A model generated the notes under the pieces. That model was given only the letters and a program-made list of their open reading frames with translations, searched no databases and was not told where the DNA came from. Of a DNA stretch of 64,000 bases, positions 35,946 to 44,494 are shown in pieces. The first letter of the stretch is position 1; every line of letters starts with the position of its first letter. The position numbers were made by a program, and so were the translations under genes. Where the stretch lies: positions 24,939-88,938 of IMG/VR virus record IMGVR_UViG_3300030419_004440; one strand, written 5' to 3'. The stretch is from a virus.

Positions 35946-37621
35946 TGAATAAGACCTCGCTGTTTCATCACTTCTACCCGTTTTTGTTCCCAGACATTCT
36001 TTCTTGTGCACATAGATACCATCTGATCGTACGCAGTGTCAAAATTGAATTCAATTCTATGGTTTATGCCATCAAAAGCCGCTGACGACTCGTTAAAATA
36101 CATACCTCCGGTAGATGAGGTGGCAGACCGATAAAGCAAATCTCTTGTCATCCTAGCTTCAAACCATGTGTTGAGTTTGCTTGGTTCTCCTAAAACATTT
36201 ACAATTAACCATTTTGCAAGATTATTTGTTGAAAGCTGATTAGCATCTTTTGGTTTATCTGCGGGATTGTGGATGCTTGGTGGCGAAGCCCAAGTTTTTT
36301 GAACGGGCTCAAGCTCGATACTGTCAAAATAATCTTCCCACTTTTTACCACTTAAGTGCCACTGAAAGTGTTTTTCAAAATTAGACCTTGTTTTTTTGCC
36401 TATGGATTCCCTTTCTTCTTCAGATAGATCAAAGAATTCTTTAAACATTCTGGAGGCTAAGTCATTATCTGGAACCGCACGCAGGCAGCCAGTCTCTAGT
36501 TCTTTATATAATGCAGCCGGTTTTATTGGGTACCCCTCAAGCTTTCTAACCTCGCTTTCCATGGCTGAATAGTCCGTGGCCATGACCGGAACTCCACAGG
36601 CGGCGGCTTCTACAATTGGAAGACCAAAGCCTTCGCAGTTAGCATATTGAACATAAAGATCAAATAGATTGATTATATCGGATAACTGTTCGTAAGAGGC
36701 TCCATTCTTGACGTTGCTTAAGGTTGATCCCCACTTTCCGGTGTAAGGCGACTGTGCGACCGGACCATTAAAGAGAGATGGAAAAGTTTGCTTAGTTTCT
36801 GGGCATATGTAGGTAAATAAGACGTGAGAGGATAGTCCGTGCTCTTGAATCAACTCTGGTATGTCCCACCCTAAATCTGGATAAGATGTGTGGCAGTAGA
36901 GATAGTATTTCTTATCCTCTGATTGGTCTAGAAATTTTTTAAATGCTTCGAATAAGTCCGGGTAAAGCTTGCGTCTTTGATTACGCATAACCGTTCCTAA
37001 TATTTTATACTCTGGGTCTATTCCTAGAGATTTTTTATGCAAGGCCTTATCTTCTACTGGTTGATATGCCGGGTGTGCTGACGGGGGTGCTGACCCTAGG
37101 TAATTGATTTTACCTCCAGACTGATCTTTGAGAACTTCTCCGGCCCAGTCGGAATAAGTGAGGCAGGCGTCGGCGGACTGATATGTTGCCACCCATTGTC
37201 TAGCTTGGGGTCTAGCGTCTACCGTTGGCATAACAGCCCACTTGAAATAGTCTCTATATGGAGATCTTTCTGCGAATTCAAGCATCCAAAAGTCTCGTAT
37301 ATCGCAAACAATATCCGGCATAAAATCTAAACAGACATGCTCAAATATCCACTCCCCAAATTGGGCAGAGCCGTTAGATTGATAGGCCTGCAACTCTTCT
37401 TCTGAAGCTTTGGGTTCGCATGACTGGTTTGGTACGACACCGTAGTAACCCCAAGGTATGTTGGCGGCTCTGGGGTCATTTCTTTCTCCATAGGAGGACA
37501 TTTCTGCTATTACATACTTGTCAGTACTATGAAGATAGTTCAATATTTCTCTGGTATAAGTAGCATAACCCGTATTTAGAAACGTAGCTTCGCTACAAAA
37601 TAAAATTCTTTTCTTCCTCAT
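35942..37621 (-). CDS. Large GT4-family glycosyltransferase
   Basis: The ATG at 37621 (MRKKRILFCSEATF) is chosen; a ten-residue longer frame would overlap ssb. The N-domain (FLNTGYATYTREIL) and C-domain (CEGFGLPIVEAAACGVPVMA, near residues 340-359) give the GT4 pattern, the latter holding the E-x7-E-like donor site. About 130 extra residues at the C-terminus (from WASPPSIHNPADKP) form a tail with no clear fold. It is the first glycan gene after ssb, so transcription may arrive from the replication operon. Confidence 0.85.
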   Translation of the reverse strand: MRKKRILFCSEATFLNTGYATYTREILNYLHSTDKYVIAEMSSYGERNDPRAANIPWGYYGVVPNQSCEPKASEEELQAYQSNGSAQFGEWIFEHVCLDFMPDIVCDIRDFWMLEFAERSPYRDYFKWAVMPTVDARPQARQWVATYQSADACLTYSDWAGEVLKDQSGGKINYLGSAPPSAHPAYQPVEDKALHKKSLGIDPEYKILGTVMRNQRRKLYPDLFEAFKKFLDQSEDKKYYLYCHTSYPDLGWDIPELIQEHGLSSHVLFTYICPETKQTFPSLFNGPVAQSPYTGKWGSTLSNVKNGASYEQLSDIINLFDLYVQYANCEGFGLPIVEAAACGVPVMATDYSAMESEVRKLEGYPIKPAALYKELETGCLRAVPDNDLASRMFKEFFDLSEEERESIGKKTRSNFEKHFQWHLSGKKWEDYFDSIELEPVQKTWASPPSIHNPADKPKDANQLSTNNLAKWLIVNVLGEPSKLNTWFEARMTRDLLYRSATSSTGGMYFNESSAAFDGINHRIEFNFDTAYDQMVSMCTRKNVWEQKRVEVMKQRGLIQ

Positions 37622-37622
37622 G

Positions 37623-37940
37623 TTATTCCTTATCCAGACATCCGAAGTCAAATTGGTTTACTCTAAACGTAATCAGCGTATCCTCTTCAGGCTCCATGTT
37701 CTTTGCTGAAGCGGTAACTGTCATCTTCATGCCAGACTTTCCTAGTTTGGCAATGGTTCTTCCCCCACTATCCCAAGCTCTAAGTCTGAGGAAGGTGGGA
37801 TATCTCTTCTTTTCACCCCTTTTGTTTCTGACGTATTCGTAAACGGTTAGGGTAAACTCGCAATATTCTGCACCGCTATCTTCATCTACGTCAATCTCTG
37901 GGTCACCATATAGGTATCCTGTAAACGTACAGTTGTTCAT
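37623..37940 (-). CDS. ssb: SSB-like OB-fold protein
   Basis: The sequence starts MNNCTFTGYLYGDPEI, matching the first strand of SSB OB folds, and continues with YCEFTLTVYEYVRN, an L-R-x-W strand (FLRLRAWDSGGRTI) and a C-terminal EED-T-x-I-x-FRVN-x-F segment. The 105-aa length is short; there is no acidic DDDIPF-type tail, which most cellular SSBs use to bind partners. It would coat single strands during phage replication. It lies directly after the polymerase genes. Confidence 0.75.
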   Translation of the reverse strand: MNNCTFTGYLYGDPEIDVDEDSGAEYCEFTLTVYEYVRNKRGEKKRYPTFLRLRAWDSGGRTIAKLGKSGMKMTVTASAKNMEPEEDTLITFRVNQFDFGCLDKE

Positions 37941-38021
37941 GTATCATTCCTCAAGTTATATTACATAGTAGTAGCTAAACTACAAAAATCCAAAATTTTT
38001 CTCATCTTTTACGAATAAAAA
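37941..38021 (-). promoter_or_regulatory. Possible weak promoter upstream of ssb
   Basis: This 81-nt gap contains on the minus strand a TTGTAG and a TAATAT hexamer about 16 nt apart, upstream of a GAGGAA ribosome binding site for ssb. The -35 match is weak, so it may be only an AT-rich spacer. I see no clear terminator for the polymerase gene here. Confidence 0.3.
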
Positions 38022-39587
38022 TTATATTTCGTGCACCTTACTTACAATGAATGAGTTATCCCTCTCGACCTCTCCGCAAAATAAAAGATTGTTTCCTTCG
38101 TATAGCACATATTGGTATTTTTCTCTTGCCTCTGGAAAAATTACGACGCTATCTAAAGAACAAGTTGTGTCCTCGATGGTAAGAAACGCCATTAGTTTTC
38201 CTTTAGTTTTCCCTCTCTTGACCTTGTATGTGTTCATCCTGTTTATATTGGCTGCTATACATATATCTTTACCTGTTTTGCCGTTAAGAACATCTTTGCA
38301 GTAGGTGTTCGCTGAAGACGTGTCCGAAGATTCTACTTTTGATAACGATATTGGGCAACCTAGGAACTTATTCTCCTGCTCAATGATCCAAGCTGGGTCA
38401 TCGGACAGGTCGTACGGTGGAGATCTAAGCATCTCAACTTCATTAAGTACAATCTGACTTCTATTTGTGTTACTTGTTCCTCCTCCAAGTTTTTTTGTTG
38501 GTGCCAAATCAGCAAAGCAATCTTGTAACGTTTTCCATTTCTTCTTCGGGTAGTTTGTCACAACCCATTTTAATTCAGCTTTTGTAAGCTCTCTGAATAT
38601 TAAGTATTCATACAGAGCCTTGTTTCTTGTTACCCCCGTAGATTTAGTGGAAAAAAAACCGATTGACGCAAGAGCCTTAAACGCTGTTAAGTTTATTTTT
38701 GTTGATAACGTCGTTAAAACATCCATCCAGCTAAACTTTGAAGGGTCTTTTCCGGTCTCTTCAGATGCTTCTAGGATAGCTTTTATAGCCTTGTCTCCGG
38801 TCACACCGGTTAAACCTTTAATGTCTTTAACACCAAAATAAATTCCATCATCTGCTATTCTAAATTTTTTACTATGAGAGGATAGCTTGGGGATTTTTAC
38901 GTCTATGCCAAACAATTTAGCTTCATTTACTAGTTCATAGACTTCTTGGTGTGGATCTTGTTTTTCATTCGAGAAGTATAGATAAGACAGAAAGAATTCC
39001 TTGACGTGATTTGCTTTGTACCAAGCAGACCAATACGAGTCGACGGCATAAGCAACTGCATGTGATTTGTTAAACGAGTATCTTGAGGATTTTTCGATCC
39101 AGCCAAATATCTCAAGGGCTGTATCCTCATCAACGGTTCCAACATTTTTGCAGCCCGCTATGAAATCCTCTTTAATCTTCGCCATAAGGTCTGCTTTTTT
39201 CTTTCCGATAGCCTTACGTAGATCGTCAGCCTTTTTAAGGTCAAACCCCGCTAGCTTTTGTGCTATACGCATGGATTGTTCTTGGTACACTAGAACGCCA
39301 TAGGTTGGCTTTAGTATATCCTCAAGAGACTCATGTAAATAAGAAACCTCTTCAATTTTATGCTTCCTGTCTACAAATCTTTTGGTCATTGATTTTCCAT
39401 CAATAATTGCCTTGAGGCATCCCGGCCTAATTAAGGCTATAAGTGCGGCCAGTTCTTCTATATTCTCTGGCTGTAATTTTTTAGACCAGCTTCTACCAAG
39501 GTTGCTTTCAAGCTGAAAGACCCCCTTAGTCTTCCCCTCTTTAAAAAGCTCCCAAGTTTTTTCATCTTTATAATCAATGTTAGACAT
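38022..39587 (-). CDS. dnaE: DNA polymerase III alpha, C-terminal part (split gene)
   Basis: The protein corresponds to DnaE from just after the third catalytic Asp to the C-terminus. KTKGVFQLES (near residue 20), LIRPGCLKAIIDGKSM, TYGVLVYQEQSMRIAQKLAG and DDLRKAIGKKK (about 110-160) are typical palm, fingers and thumb motifs. The end (CIAANINRMNTYKVKRGK onward, about 435-521) is the OB fold. The ATG at 39587 overlaps the exonuclease stop by 8 nt; longer starts lie inside the exonuclease gene. It must work together with the N-terminal piece at 40251-41873. Confidence 0.9.
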   Translation of the reverse strand: MSNIDYKDEKTWELFKEGKTKGVFQLESNLGRSWSKKLQPENIEELAALIALIRPGCLKAIIDGKSMTKRFVDRKHKIEEVSYLHESLEDILKPTYGVLVYQEQSMRIAQKLAGFDLKKADDLRKAIGKKKADLMAKIKEDFIAGCKNVGTVDEDTALEIFGWIEKSSRYSFNKSHAVAYAVDSYWSAWYKANHVKEFFLSYLYFSNEKQDPHQEVYELVNEAKLFGIDVKIPKLSSHSKKFRIADDGIYFGVKDIKGLTGVTGDKAIKAILEASEETGKDPSKFSWMDVLTTLSTKINLTAFKALASIGFFSTKSTGVTRNKALYEYLIFRELTKAELKWVVTNYPKKKWKTLQDCFADLAPTKKLGGGTSNTNRSQIVLNEVEMLRSPPYDLSDDPAWIIEQENKFLGCPISLSKVESSDTSSANTYCKDVLNGKTGKDICIAANINRMNTYKVKRGKTKGKLMAFLTIEDTTCSLDSVVIFPEAREKYQYVLYEGNNLLFCGEVERDNSFIVSKVHEI

Positions 39588-40254
39588 ATAGTTTTCCATC
39601 TGCGAAAGCTTTTTCAAATTTCATGTTGCGATAAACTGCCCGTCTGGACTTTTGTAGTTTGATAAAGATATTTGCCGTATCCTTTACGTCTTGCAACGCG
39701 TCGTGTGCGTTTTCTGAAGACAGACCCATACGCTCTCTTAATGAGTCCATACTAATTGATTTAACGGCTGGGTCGCCTTCTGTCCAAAGCCATACGTCGT
39801 CCATAACATCAATTTTATATATCTGGTGGAACAGCTTCTGGCATTGGCGTTTATCGTCCCAAGGGCCGTATTCGTTGCATAGACGGTTGACGATATGCAT
39901 ATCGTACCCTATGATATTAAAGCCTGCTGGGATGGGTGCGAAATAAGGTGTTCCCTTCCAGTTGTATTTGTTAACAAAAGTACAGAATTTTTTCCAAACA
40001 CCTTTTGGCAACGGTGCTTTGGCAAGCTTCGATCTCGTTTGACCAGTCACCTTTAAGGCCCCCTCCTCAATTGGATCGACACCCGCTGCGATTGCTTTAT
40101 CATCGTCTAGGATTGGACGCATCATACTATTGAACTCCCCTTTTAGCTTGAAGTTTCTTCCGTCTAGTGCTATCGCTGCAATCTGTGTCGGCTGACACCT
40201 CATGGGATTTCTGCCGCCTGTTTCAAAGTCAAATACTATGATATCACGATTCAT
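39580..40254 (-). CDS. DEDDh 3'-5' exonuclease between the polymerase halves
   Basis: The N-terminal motif DFETGGRNP (Exo I, with D-x-E), a middle FNIIGYDMHIVNRL (Exo II Asp) and HDALQD (Exo III, H-x4-D, near residue 194) define a DnaQ/DEDDh proofreading-type exonuclease. The gene overlaps the N-terminal polymerase stop by 4 nt (ATGA) and the C-terminal piece by 8 nt, so all three are translated together. It probably supplies proofreading to the split polymerase. Fold and motifs are seen; the partnership is inferred. Confidence 0.85.
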   Translation of the reverse strand: MNRDIIVFDFETGGRNPMRCQPTQIAAIALDGRNFKLKGEFNSMMRPILDDDKAIAAGVDPIEEGALKVTGQTRSKLAKAPLPKGVWKKFCTFVNKYNWKGTPYFAPIPAGFNIIGYDMHIVNRLCNEYGPWDDKRQCQKLFHQIYKIDVMDDVWLWTEGDPAVKSISMDSLRERMGLSSENAHDALQDVKDTANIFIKLQKSRRAVYRNMKFEKAFADGKLYV

Positions 40255-41873
40255 ACTAACTCCTTAATCATCATTAGTTTATCTAAAAGATTAATGCCTA
40301 AAACATCAAACTTCACATGTCCGAGAGCCTCTAGGTCGGCCATTTCAAGGCCAGCGATTTTTTCTGTTCCGCTTTTAGGGTTAACCATGGGGCAAACTTT
40401 GTACAATTCGTCCGCTGAAATAACTACCCCAGCAGCGTGCTTTCCTTGGGTTTTAAATGTTCCCTCTATATTAATGGCCTGCTTAAAAAATTCCGCATAG
40501 TCACCGTCCAGTTCACCATTGTCATTTATAAAACAATAGTCCCTGAGTTCATCCGCATTATTAATAAGAGACCATCTAATAATTGATCTATCTTCCTCGT
40601 CCATCTCTGCGAGCTGGTCAGATATTGAAGCTTCGTCTGGTATTGATTTGGTAATCTCGTTCATCTCACTAAATCCGCAGGCACCACTCACACGCAAAAC
40701 CTCTTTTAAGGCACTTCTACCCTGTAGCCTTCCGAAGGTTATCATCTGGCTAACATTATTGTTTCCGTATTTATCTTTGAGGTAAGTAATTATTTCGTCA
40801 CGTTTCCCACCCGGAACATCTAGATCAATATCTGGAAGAGATATGTGGTCCTCTGTATTTCTACCGGCATTGTAAAATCTTTCAAAGAGAAGGTCATATT
40901 CAATAGGGTCAATTTGGGTAATTCCGATAAGATATGATATCAGGCACCCAGCCGCAGACCCTCTACCCGGACCCACCATCCACCCTTGTGCGGTGGCATA
41001 TTTTATGATGTCTCTTACAATCAAGAAATATCCAAAGAGTTTGGCCTCTTCAATAACTTTAAACTCTTCCTCGAACCTTTCTCCATAGACCTTTTTCTCT
41101 TCTTGCTTTGTAATTTTGTCTGCAAGAAGTTTTCTCCACCCGTCTCTGGCTAATTCTCTAAGGTAGTTCTTTTGGGAATCTCCGTTAGGTGTTTCAAACC
41201 TCGGAAGTATAGGCTGGCTCAATATGTTGTAGCATTCGCACTTATCGTATATTTCCTTAAAAAGATGAAGTTTGTTGTCGTTGATTATGACTTCACCAAT
41301 TTCGGTTTTATTTTTTAGGTAAAAGTCGTTGGATTCAAAAAACACATGGTTGCTGACATCTTCCCCGTTTTTTATAGATTTGCTGAGTTTTGGCAATGTC
41401 GTTTTCATGCTCGAACACAAAATAATTCTGTGCAGCTCTGCGTCTTCTTTGTTTGTGTAGTAAGTGTCCATGAAAGCTTCGCTTTTTTCATAGAAGTCTT
41501 TCCCCTTGATTGGAGACTGGGATTCACTTGACGCAACTGAAATTAAATTACCAGACTTGGTTATGGCAAGCAATGTATTGGAATCTAAATTTCCGTCGCT
41601 GTCTATAGAAGAGACAAGCTCGATTAGATTAAGCCAGCCATCTTTGTTTTTAGCAAACAGAGAAAATTCGTCAAAAGAGCAGCCAATAATAGGCTTGATA
41701 TTGTTTGCCACACAAGCTTGATAAAAAGAAACGGCACCGGAGATTGACTTATAGTCCGCTATACCGCAAGCTGGGTAAAAATTTTCTGAGCATTTTTTGG
41801 CGAGCTGTTTTGGCTTAGAGAAGCCACGCTGTAATGAGTAATGTGTATAGTTGCAGATTGGGAACCAGTCCAT
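40251..41873 (-). CDS. dnaE: DNA polymerase III alpha, N-terminal part (split gene)
   Basis: This corresponds to DnaE PHP and catalytic palm. LPDIDLDVPGGKRDEI near residue 342 carries the first two catalytic Asp residues and HVKFDVLGI near residue 523 the third. WMVGPGRGSAAGCLISYLIG is a classical DnaE motif. The protein ends 15 residues after the third Asp, where E. coli DnaE has a linker. The N-terminal PHP motif reads CNYTHYSL in place of the HxH metal pair, so PHP exonuclease activity is probably lost. AAGGA precedes the ATG. Confidence 0.9.
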   Translation of the reverse strand: MDWFPICNYTHYSLQRGFSKPKQLAKKCSENFYPACGIADYKSISGAVSFYQACVANNIKPIIGCSFDEFSLFAKNKDGWLNLIELVSSIDSDGNLDSNTLLAITKSGNLISVASSESQSPIKGKDFYEKSEAFMDTYYTNKEDAELHRIILCSSMKTTLPKLSKSIKNGEDVSNHVFFESNDFYLKNKTEIGEVIINDNKLHLFKEIYDKCECYNILSQPILPRFETPNGDSQKNYLRELARDGWRKLLADKITKQEEKKVYGERFEEEFKVIEEAKLFGYFLIVRDIIKYATAQGWMVGPGRGSAAGCLISYLIGITQIDPIEYDLLFERFYNAGRNTEDHISLPDIDLDVPGGKRDEIITYLKDKYGNNNVSQMITFGRLQGRSALKEVLRVSGACGFSEMNEITKSIPDEASISDQLAEMDEEDRSIIRWSLINNADELRDYCFINDNGELDGDYAEFFKQAINIEGTFKTQGKHAAGVVISADELYKVCPMVNPKSGTEKIAGLEMADLEALGHVKFDVLGINLLDKLMMIKELV

Positions 41874-41910
41874 TTTCTATCCTTGTTCAACGCAATTAAA
41901 TTCAATGTTT

Positions 41911-41934
41911 AGGGGTTTTTATATGAGAACCCCT
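41911..41934 (-). promoter_or_regulatory. Hairpin in the polymerase mRNA leader
   Basis: A perfect 7-bp stem (AGGGGTT and AACCCCT) with a 10-nt loop lies between the proposed promoter and the polymerase start, with no T-run. It is therefore unlikely to be a terminator. A leader hairpin could act in translational control, as the T4 polymerase leader does; that comparison is an inference. Confidence 0.45.
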
Positions 41935-41957
41935 TAACTCAAATGTTTGTGTACTAT

Positions 41958-41985
41958 ATTATAGTCTAAATACTGTTAAAGCCAA
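41958..41985 (-). promoter_or_regulatory. Promoter for the polymerase genes
   Basis: On the minus strand TATAAT (41958-41963) is exact, with TTGGCT (41980-41985) 16 nt upstream as a four-of-six -35 match. The hexamers sit in the 120-nt gap between the PAP2 gene and the polymerase N-terminal gene. The gap is the largest but one on the minus strand, which supports a separate transcription start. Confidence 0.6.
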
Positions 41986-41993
41986 AGGGAAAT

Positions 41994-42662
41994 CTAGAAA
42001 TTTTTAAGCTCTGGGAACAGATCGTATCTAATATTTTCCCACACAGCAGCAGAAATTATCATAGAAGCCTCGTTATCAGAAGGATAATGCACGCCTTGAA
42101 GCATCCTAGCCATACCCGCAGCCGACACCTTAGAAAAAAACTCAGACGAATAATCTGGGTATTTCGCTGAGAGAATATAGGCACCAAGTGCGGCATACGC
42201 CGTATGACCAGAGGGGTAGGCTGGCGTGTGATGAGTACTGGTCTCAGTAACCCTTATTTTAATATCATATATAGGTGCCAACTGGTAAGGTCTAGGTCTA
42301 TTAAATTTATATTTCAAATTTTTAATAACCGGAGATATTATGTCCCAAGCCTTGCCAAACATTTTATAGGGAAACTCCAACCCGTGCTTCTTCAAAATTT
42401 TGTGGTAAAGAAGGTTTGGGTTGGCGTCTACTAGTTTAATTAGGTCTAGCTCAGAGCTGCTTAGATTGCTTGTTAGCTCAGATATGTAGGCTAACTCCTT
42501 TTTGGTGGTCTCGCTACTATTATCTGGAGGGTCAGCGAGAACTTCTTTCCAGCCTATGGTAACGCTTTCGGGTACTCTGAATTCCCTTTTCTCATCGCTA
42601 TATTTAAAGCTGTCTATTTTATCTAGGACAACCTTGTCTAGTTCTTCTATATATTTAGTCAT
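41994..42662 (-). CDS. PAP2-type acid phosphatase (vanadium-phosphatase family)
   Basis: All three motifs of the PAP2/haloperoxidase family are visible: K-x6-RP as KYKFNRPRP (near residue 120), PSGHTAYAALGAY (near 150) and a final ARMLQGVHYPSDNEA with the catalytic His and Asp. The Ser that normally precedes Arg in the third motif is Ala. There is no signal peptide or membrane helix, so it resembles soluble class A acid phosphatases. It would release phosphate from lipid or small-molecule phosphates. It ends the DUF1501 island. Confidence 0.8.
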   Translation of the reverse strand: MTKYIEELDKVVLDKIDSFKYSDEKREFRVPESVTIGWKEVLADPPDNSSETTKKELAYISELTSNLSSSELDLIKLVDANPNLLYHKILKKHGLEFPYKMFGKAWDIISPVIKNLKYKFNRPRPYQLAPIYDIKIRVTETSTHHTPAYPSGHTAYAALGAYILSAKYPDYSSEFFSKVSAAGMARMLQGVHYPSDNEASMIISAAVWENIRYDLFPELKNF

Positions 42663-42957
42663 TGTCTACCAACGCGGGGTTTTGGATTGTTTTTGTTCTG
42701 TCATTCATTTGTTCACATATGGGACACATGGGTTGCTCTCCCGGCTTGTGAAGTCCAATCTGATGATGTGTCATCAGGATGCCTTCCATCATTTTCGTAT
42801 CTCGCATCATTGTTTGTTCCTGTAGAATTTTTATTTCTGGGTGTGGGGCAACAATAACGTTGGGTTTTTTTAGTTCATTAAACATATAAGCACTAAAGCC
42901 CAAGTTACACATACTAAGGGCGAACAGTACATATACTGCACATTTAAAAAATTTCAT
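42655..42957 (-). CDS. Small membrane-anchored protein with CPIC motif, 100 aa
   Basis: Residues about 5-26 form a hydrophobic signal anchor. The rest is soluble, with Met-rich (TMMRDTKMMEGILM) and His-containing parts and a C-terminal CPIC (C78-x2-C81). That looks like a metal or redox site exposed outside the membrane. It lies between a DUF1501 gene and the phosphatase. No family is recognised. Confidence 0.6.
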   Translation of the reverse strand: MKFFKCAVYVLFALSMCNLGFSAYMFNELKKPNVIVAPHPEIKILQEQTMMRDTKMMEGILMTHHQIGLHKPGEQPMCPICEQMNDRTKTIQNPALVDND

Positions 42958-42968
42958 CTTGACACCTG

Positions 42969-44183
42969 TTAGGAAAATAGTTCGGAAATTACTTTTCCTG
43001 AATTAGCTATTTTCATAGGTCGTCCGCTATTACTTGAGAAAGTAGTGCTTAACGAAATGCCGAGTGCCTTACAAATCGAGGCCATGACATCTTGGGAGGA
43101 ATAAGGTTCTGTCTCCACTCTGGTGCCATCTTCGTTTGTTGCACCAACGGCGATACCGCCATTCATACCAGCACCACCAACGACAACGCTCCAACTTCGT
43201 GCCCAGTGGTCACGACCGGCGTTTTGGTTGATACGTGGAGTTCGACTAAATTCACCCATCCATATGATAGCTGTGTCCTCCAATAACCCTCTTTGCTCTA
43301 AGTCCTCTACTAACGCACTCATACCTTGATCTAGCATGGGTAACTTTGTATCTCTTAAGGTTGGGAAGATGTTCTGGTGATTGTCCCAGCCCCCTAGTCC
43401 AACTTCTATAAACGGAACACCGACCTCTACTAAACGTCTAGCCATTAGGCACCCCTTACCAAAGCTGTTGTCTCCGTATCTTTCTCTTACATCTTCTGGT
43501 TCGTTTGCTACCTTCATCGCGTCCATCTCTTTACTAGTAAGAACGTTGAAGGTCTTTCTCAATACTTTTTGGTGTTCTTTGGCCAGCGATCCCCTATTAC
43601 TGTTTATAAAATTGGTTTCCATCATATCTAGAACATGTGCCCTTTGATAAAATCTTTGATCTATTTTCATATCTAGATTTCTAATTCTACCGTCGCTATT
43701 GACAGAGAAGGGGTTGTATTGAGCACCTAAAAATCCAGCACCTTGGCTGGGTCCGTTTACGGATACAAATTGTGGAATTAAAAGATCTTGTTTTTCTAGC
43801 TGCTTAGAAATAACCGAGCCATAGCTTGGATGAACCATGCTTGGATTAGGTACATATCCGGTGTGCATATAGTAGCGTCCACGCATATGGTCTGCTTCAC
43901 GGGTGCTCATGCTGCGAATGATTGCCATGTTGTGCATTTGCTTTGCCATTAGTGGCATATGTTCGCAAATCTCTACGTCGCCAGTAGTGCTTATAGGCTT
44001 AAATGGACCTCCGGTTGGGGCGTCTGGTTTTAAATCCCAGATATCCATAGTAGAAGGGCCACCTCCCATCCATAAGAGAATGGCCGACTTCCCATTTTTC
44101 TTTAGCTCTTGTTGGTTGGCTTTTAGCGTTTGCGTCAAAGCAGCAATTCCAGCTAGTGATGATAAAAACTCTCTCCTTTTCAT
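42969..44183 (-). CDS. DUF1501 protein 1, Tat-exported
   Basis: The N-terminus MKRREFLSSLAGIAAL is a twin-arginine-type signal. MGGGPSTMDIWDLKP, GGWDNHQN and GEFSRTPRINQNAGRDHW follow in order, the characteristic DUF1501 motifs. The family is related to alkaline-phosphatase/sulfatase-like proteins and is abundant in Planctomycetes, with unknown biochemical function. The length of 404 aa is normal. The catalytic-type His and Asp residues in the GWDNH and RDHW segments are retained. It is one of three paralogues here, an unusual cargo for a phage. Confidence 0.9.
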   Translation of the reverse strand: MKRREFLSSLAGIAALTQTLKANQQELKKNGKSAILLWMGGGPSTMDIWDLKPDAPTGGPFKPISTTGDVEICEHMPLMAKQMHNMAIIRSMSTREADHMRGRYYMHTGYVPNPSMVHPSYGSVISKQLEKQDLLIPQFVSVNGPSQGAGFLGAQYNPFSVNSDGRIRNLDMKIDQRFYQRAHVLDMMETNFINSNRGSLAKEHQKVLRKTFNVLTSKEMDAMKVANEPEDVRERYGDNSFGKGCLMARRLVEVGVPFIEVGLGGWDNHQNIFPTLRDTKLPMLDQGMSALVEDLEQRGLLEDTAIIWMGEFSRTPRINQNAGRDHWARSWSVVVGGAGMNGGIAVGATNEDGTRVETEPYSSQDVMASICKALGISLSTTFSSNSGRPMKIANSGKVISELFS

Positions 44184-44485
44184 TCTTCTGTAGCCTTTCC
44201 TATGTAATTTAGGAATACCCCGTCTTTTTTGTAGACACCTTTTCTCCTGTATGTAAATATCTCGCCGGTTTTAGGGTTTTCATACCTGTACCCGCCCTGC
44301 TCTTTTTCCCAAGATAGTTGCAGGTCAGCAGACTCCACATAACTTAATCCTTCAGATGCTTTGCTCATACAGACAGCAGTTCTTTGCTTCTGATCTGGAT
44401 ATTCAGACTTCATTTTATCGCTGCTCATGCAGCGAGACATAAAGTCCTTTGGGTTTTCATTCTTATCCTTAGATGGTAAAGGCAT
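44180..44485 (-). CDS. Small protein with FMSRCM / QR-AVC motif, 101 aa
   Basis: Residues 14-42 contain FMSRCMSSDKMKSEYPDQKQ followed by RTAVC, matching a short module seen in other phage and prophage proteins, sometimes at the ends of larger virion-related proteins. The C-terminal half is Tyr/Lys-rich (YRYENPKTGEIFTYRRKG). There is no signal peptide, unlike its neighbours. Its start and stop are close to the flanking genes. Function unknown; a virion-associated role is a guess. Confidence 0.65.
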   Translation of the reverse strand: MPLPSKDKNENPKDFMSRCMSSDKMKSEYPDQKQRTAVCMSKASEGLSYVESADLQLSWEKEQGGYRYENPKTGEIFTYRRKGVYKKDGVFLNYIGKATEE

Positions 44486-44494
44486 TGCTTCTCC

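Noticed and set aside
38022-41873. Split-intein explanation for the divided polymerase
   Set aside because: Neither piece carries intein-like sequence at its ends; a complete exonuclease gene with its own motifs lies between them, and the break point differs from the known cyanobacterial DnaE split.
41911-41934. Hairpin as a terminator
   Set aside because: No T-run follows on either strand; it is better read as a leader structure.
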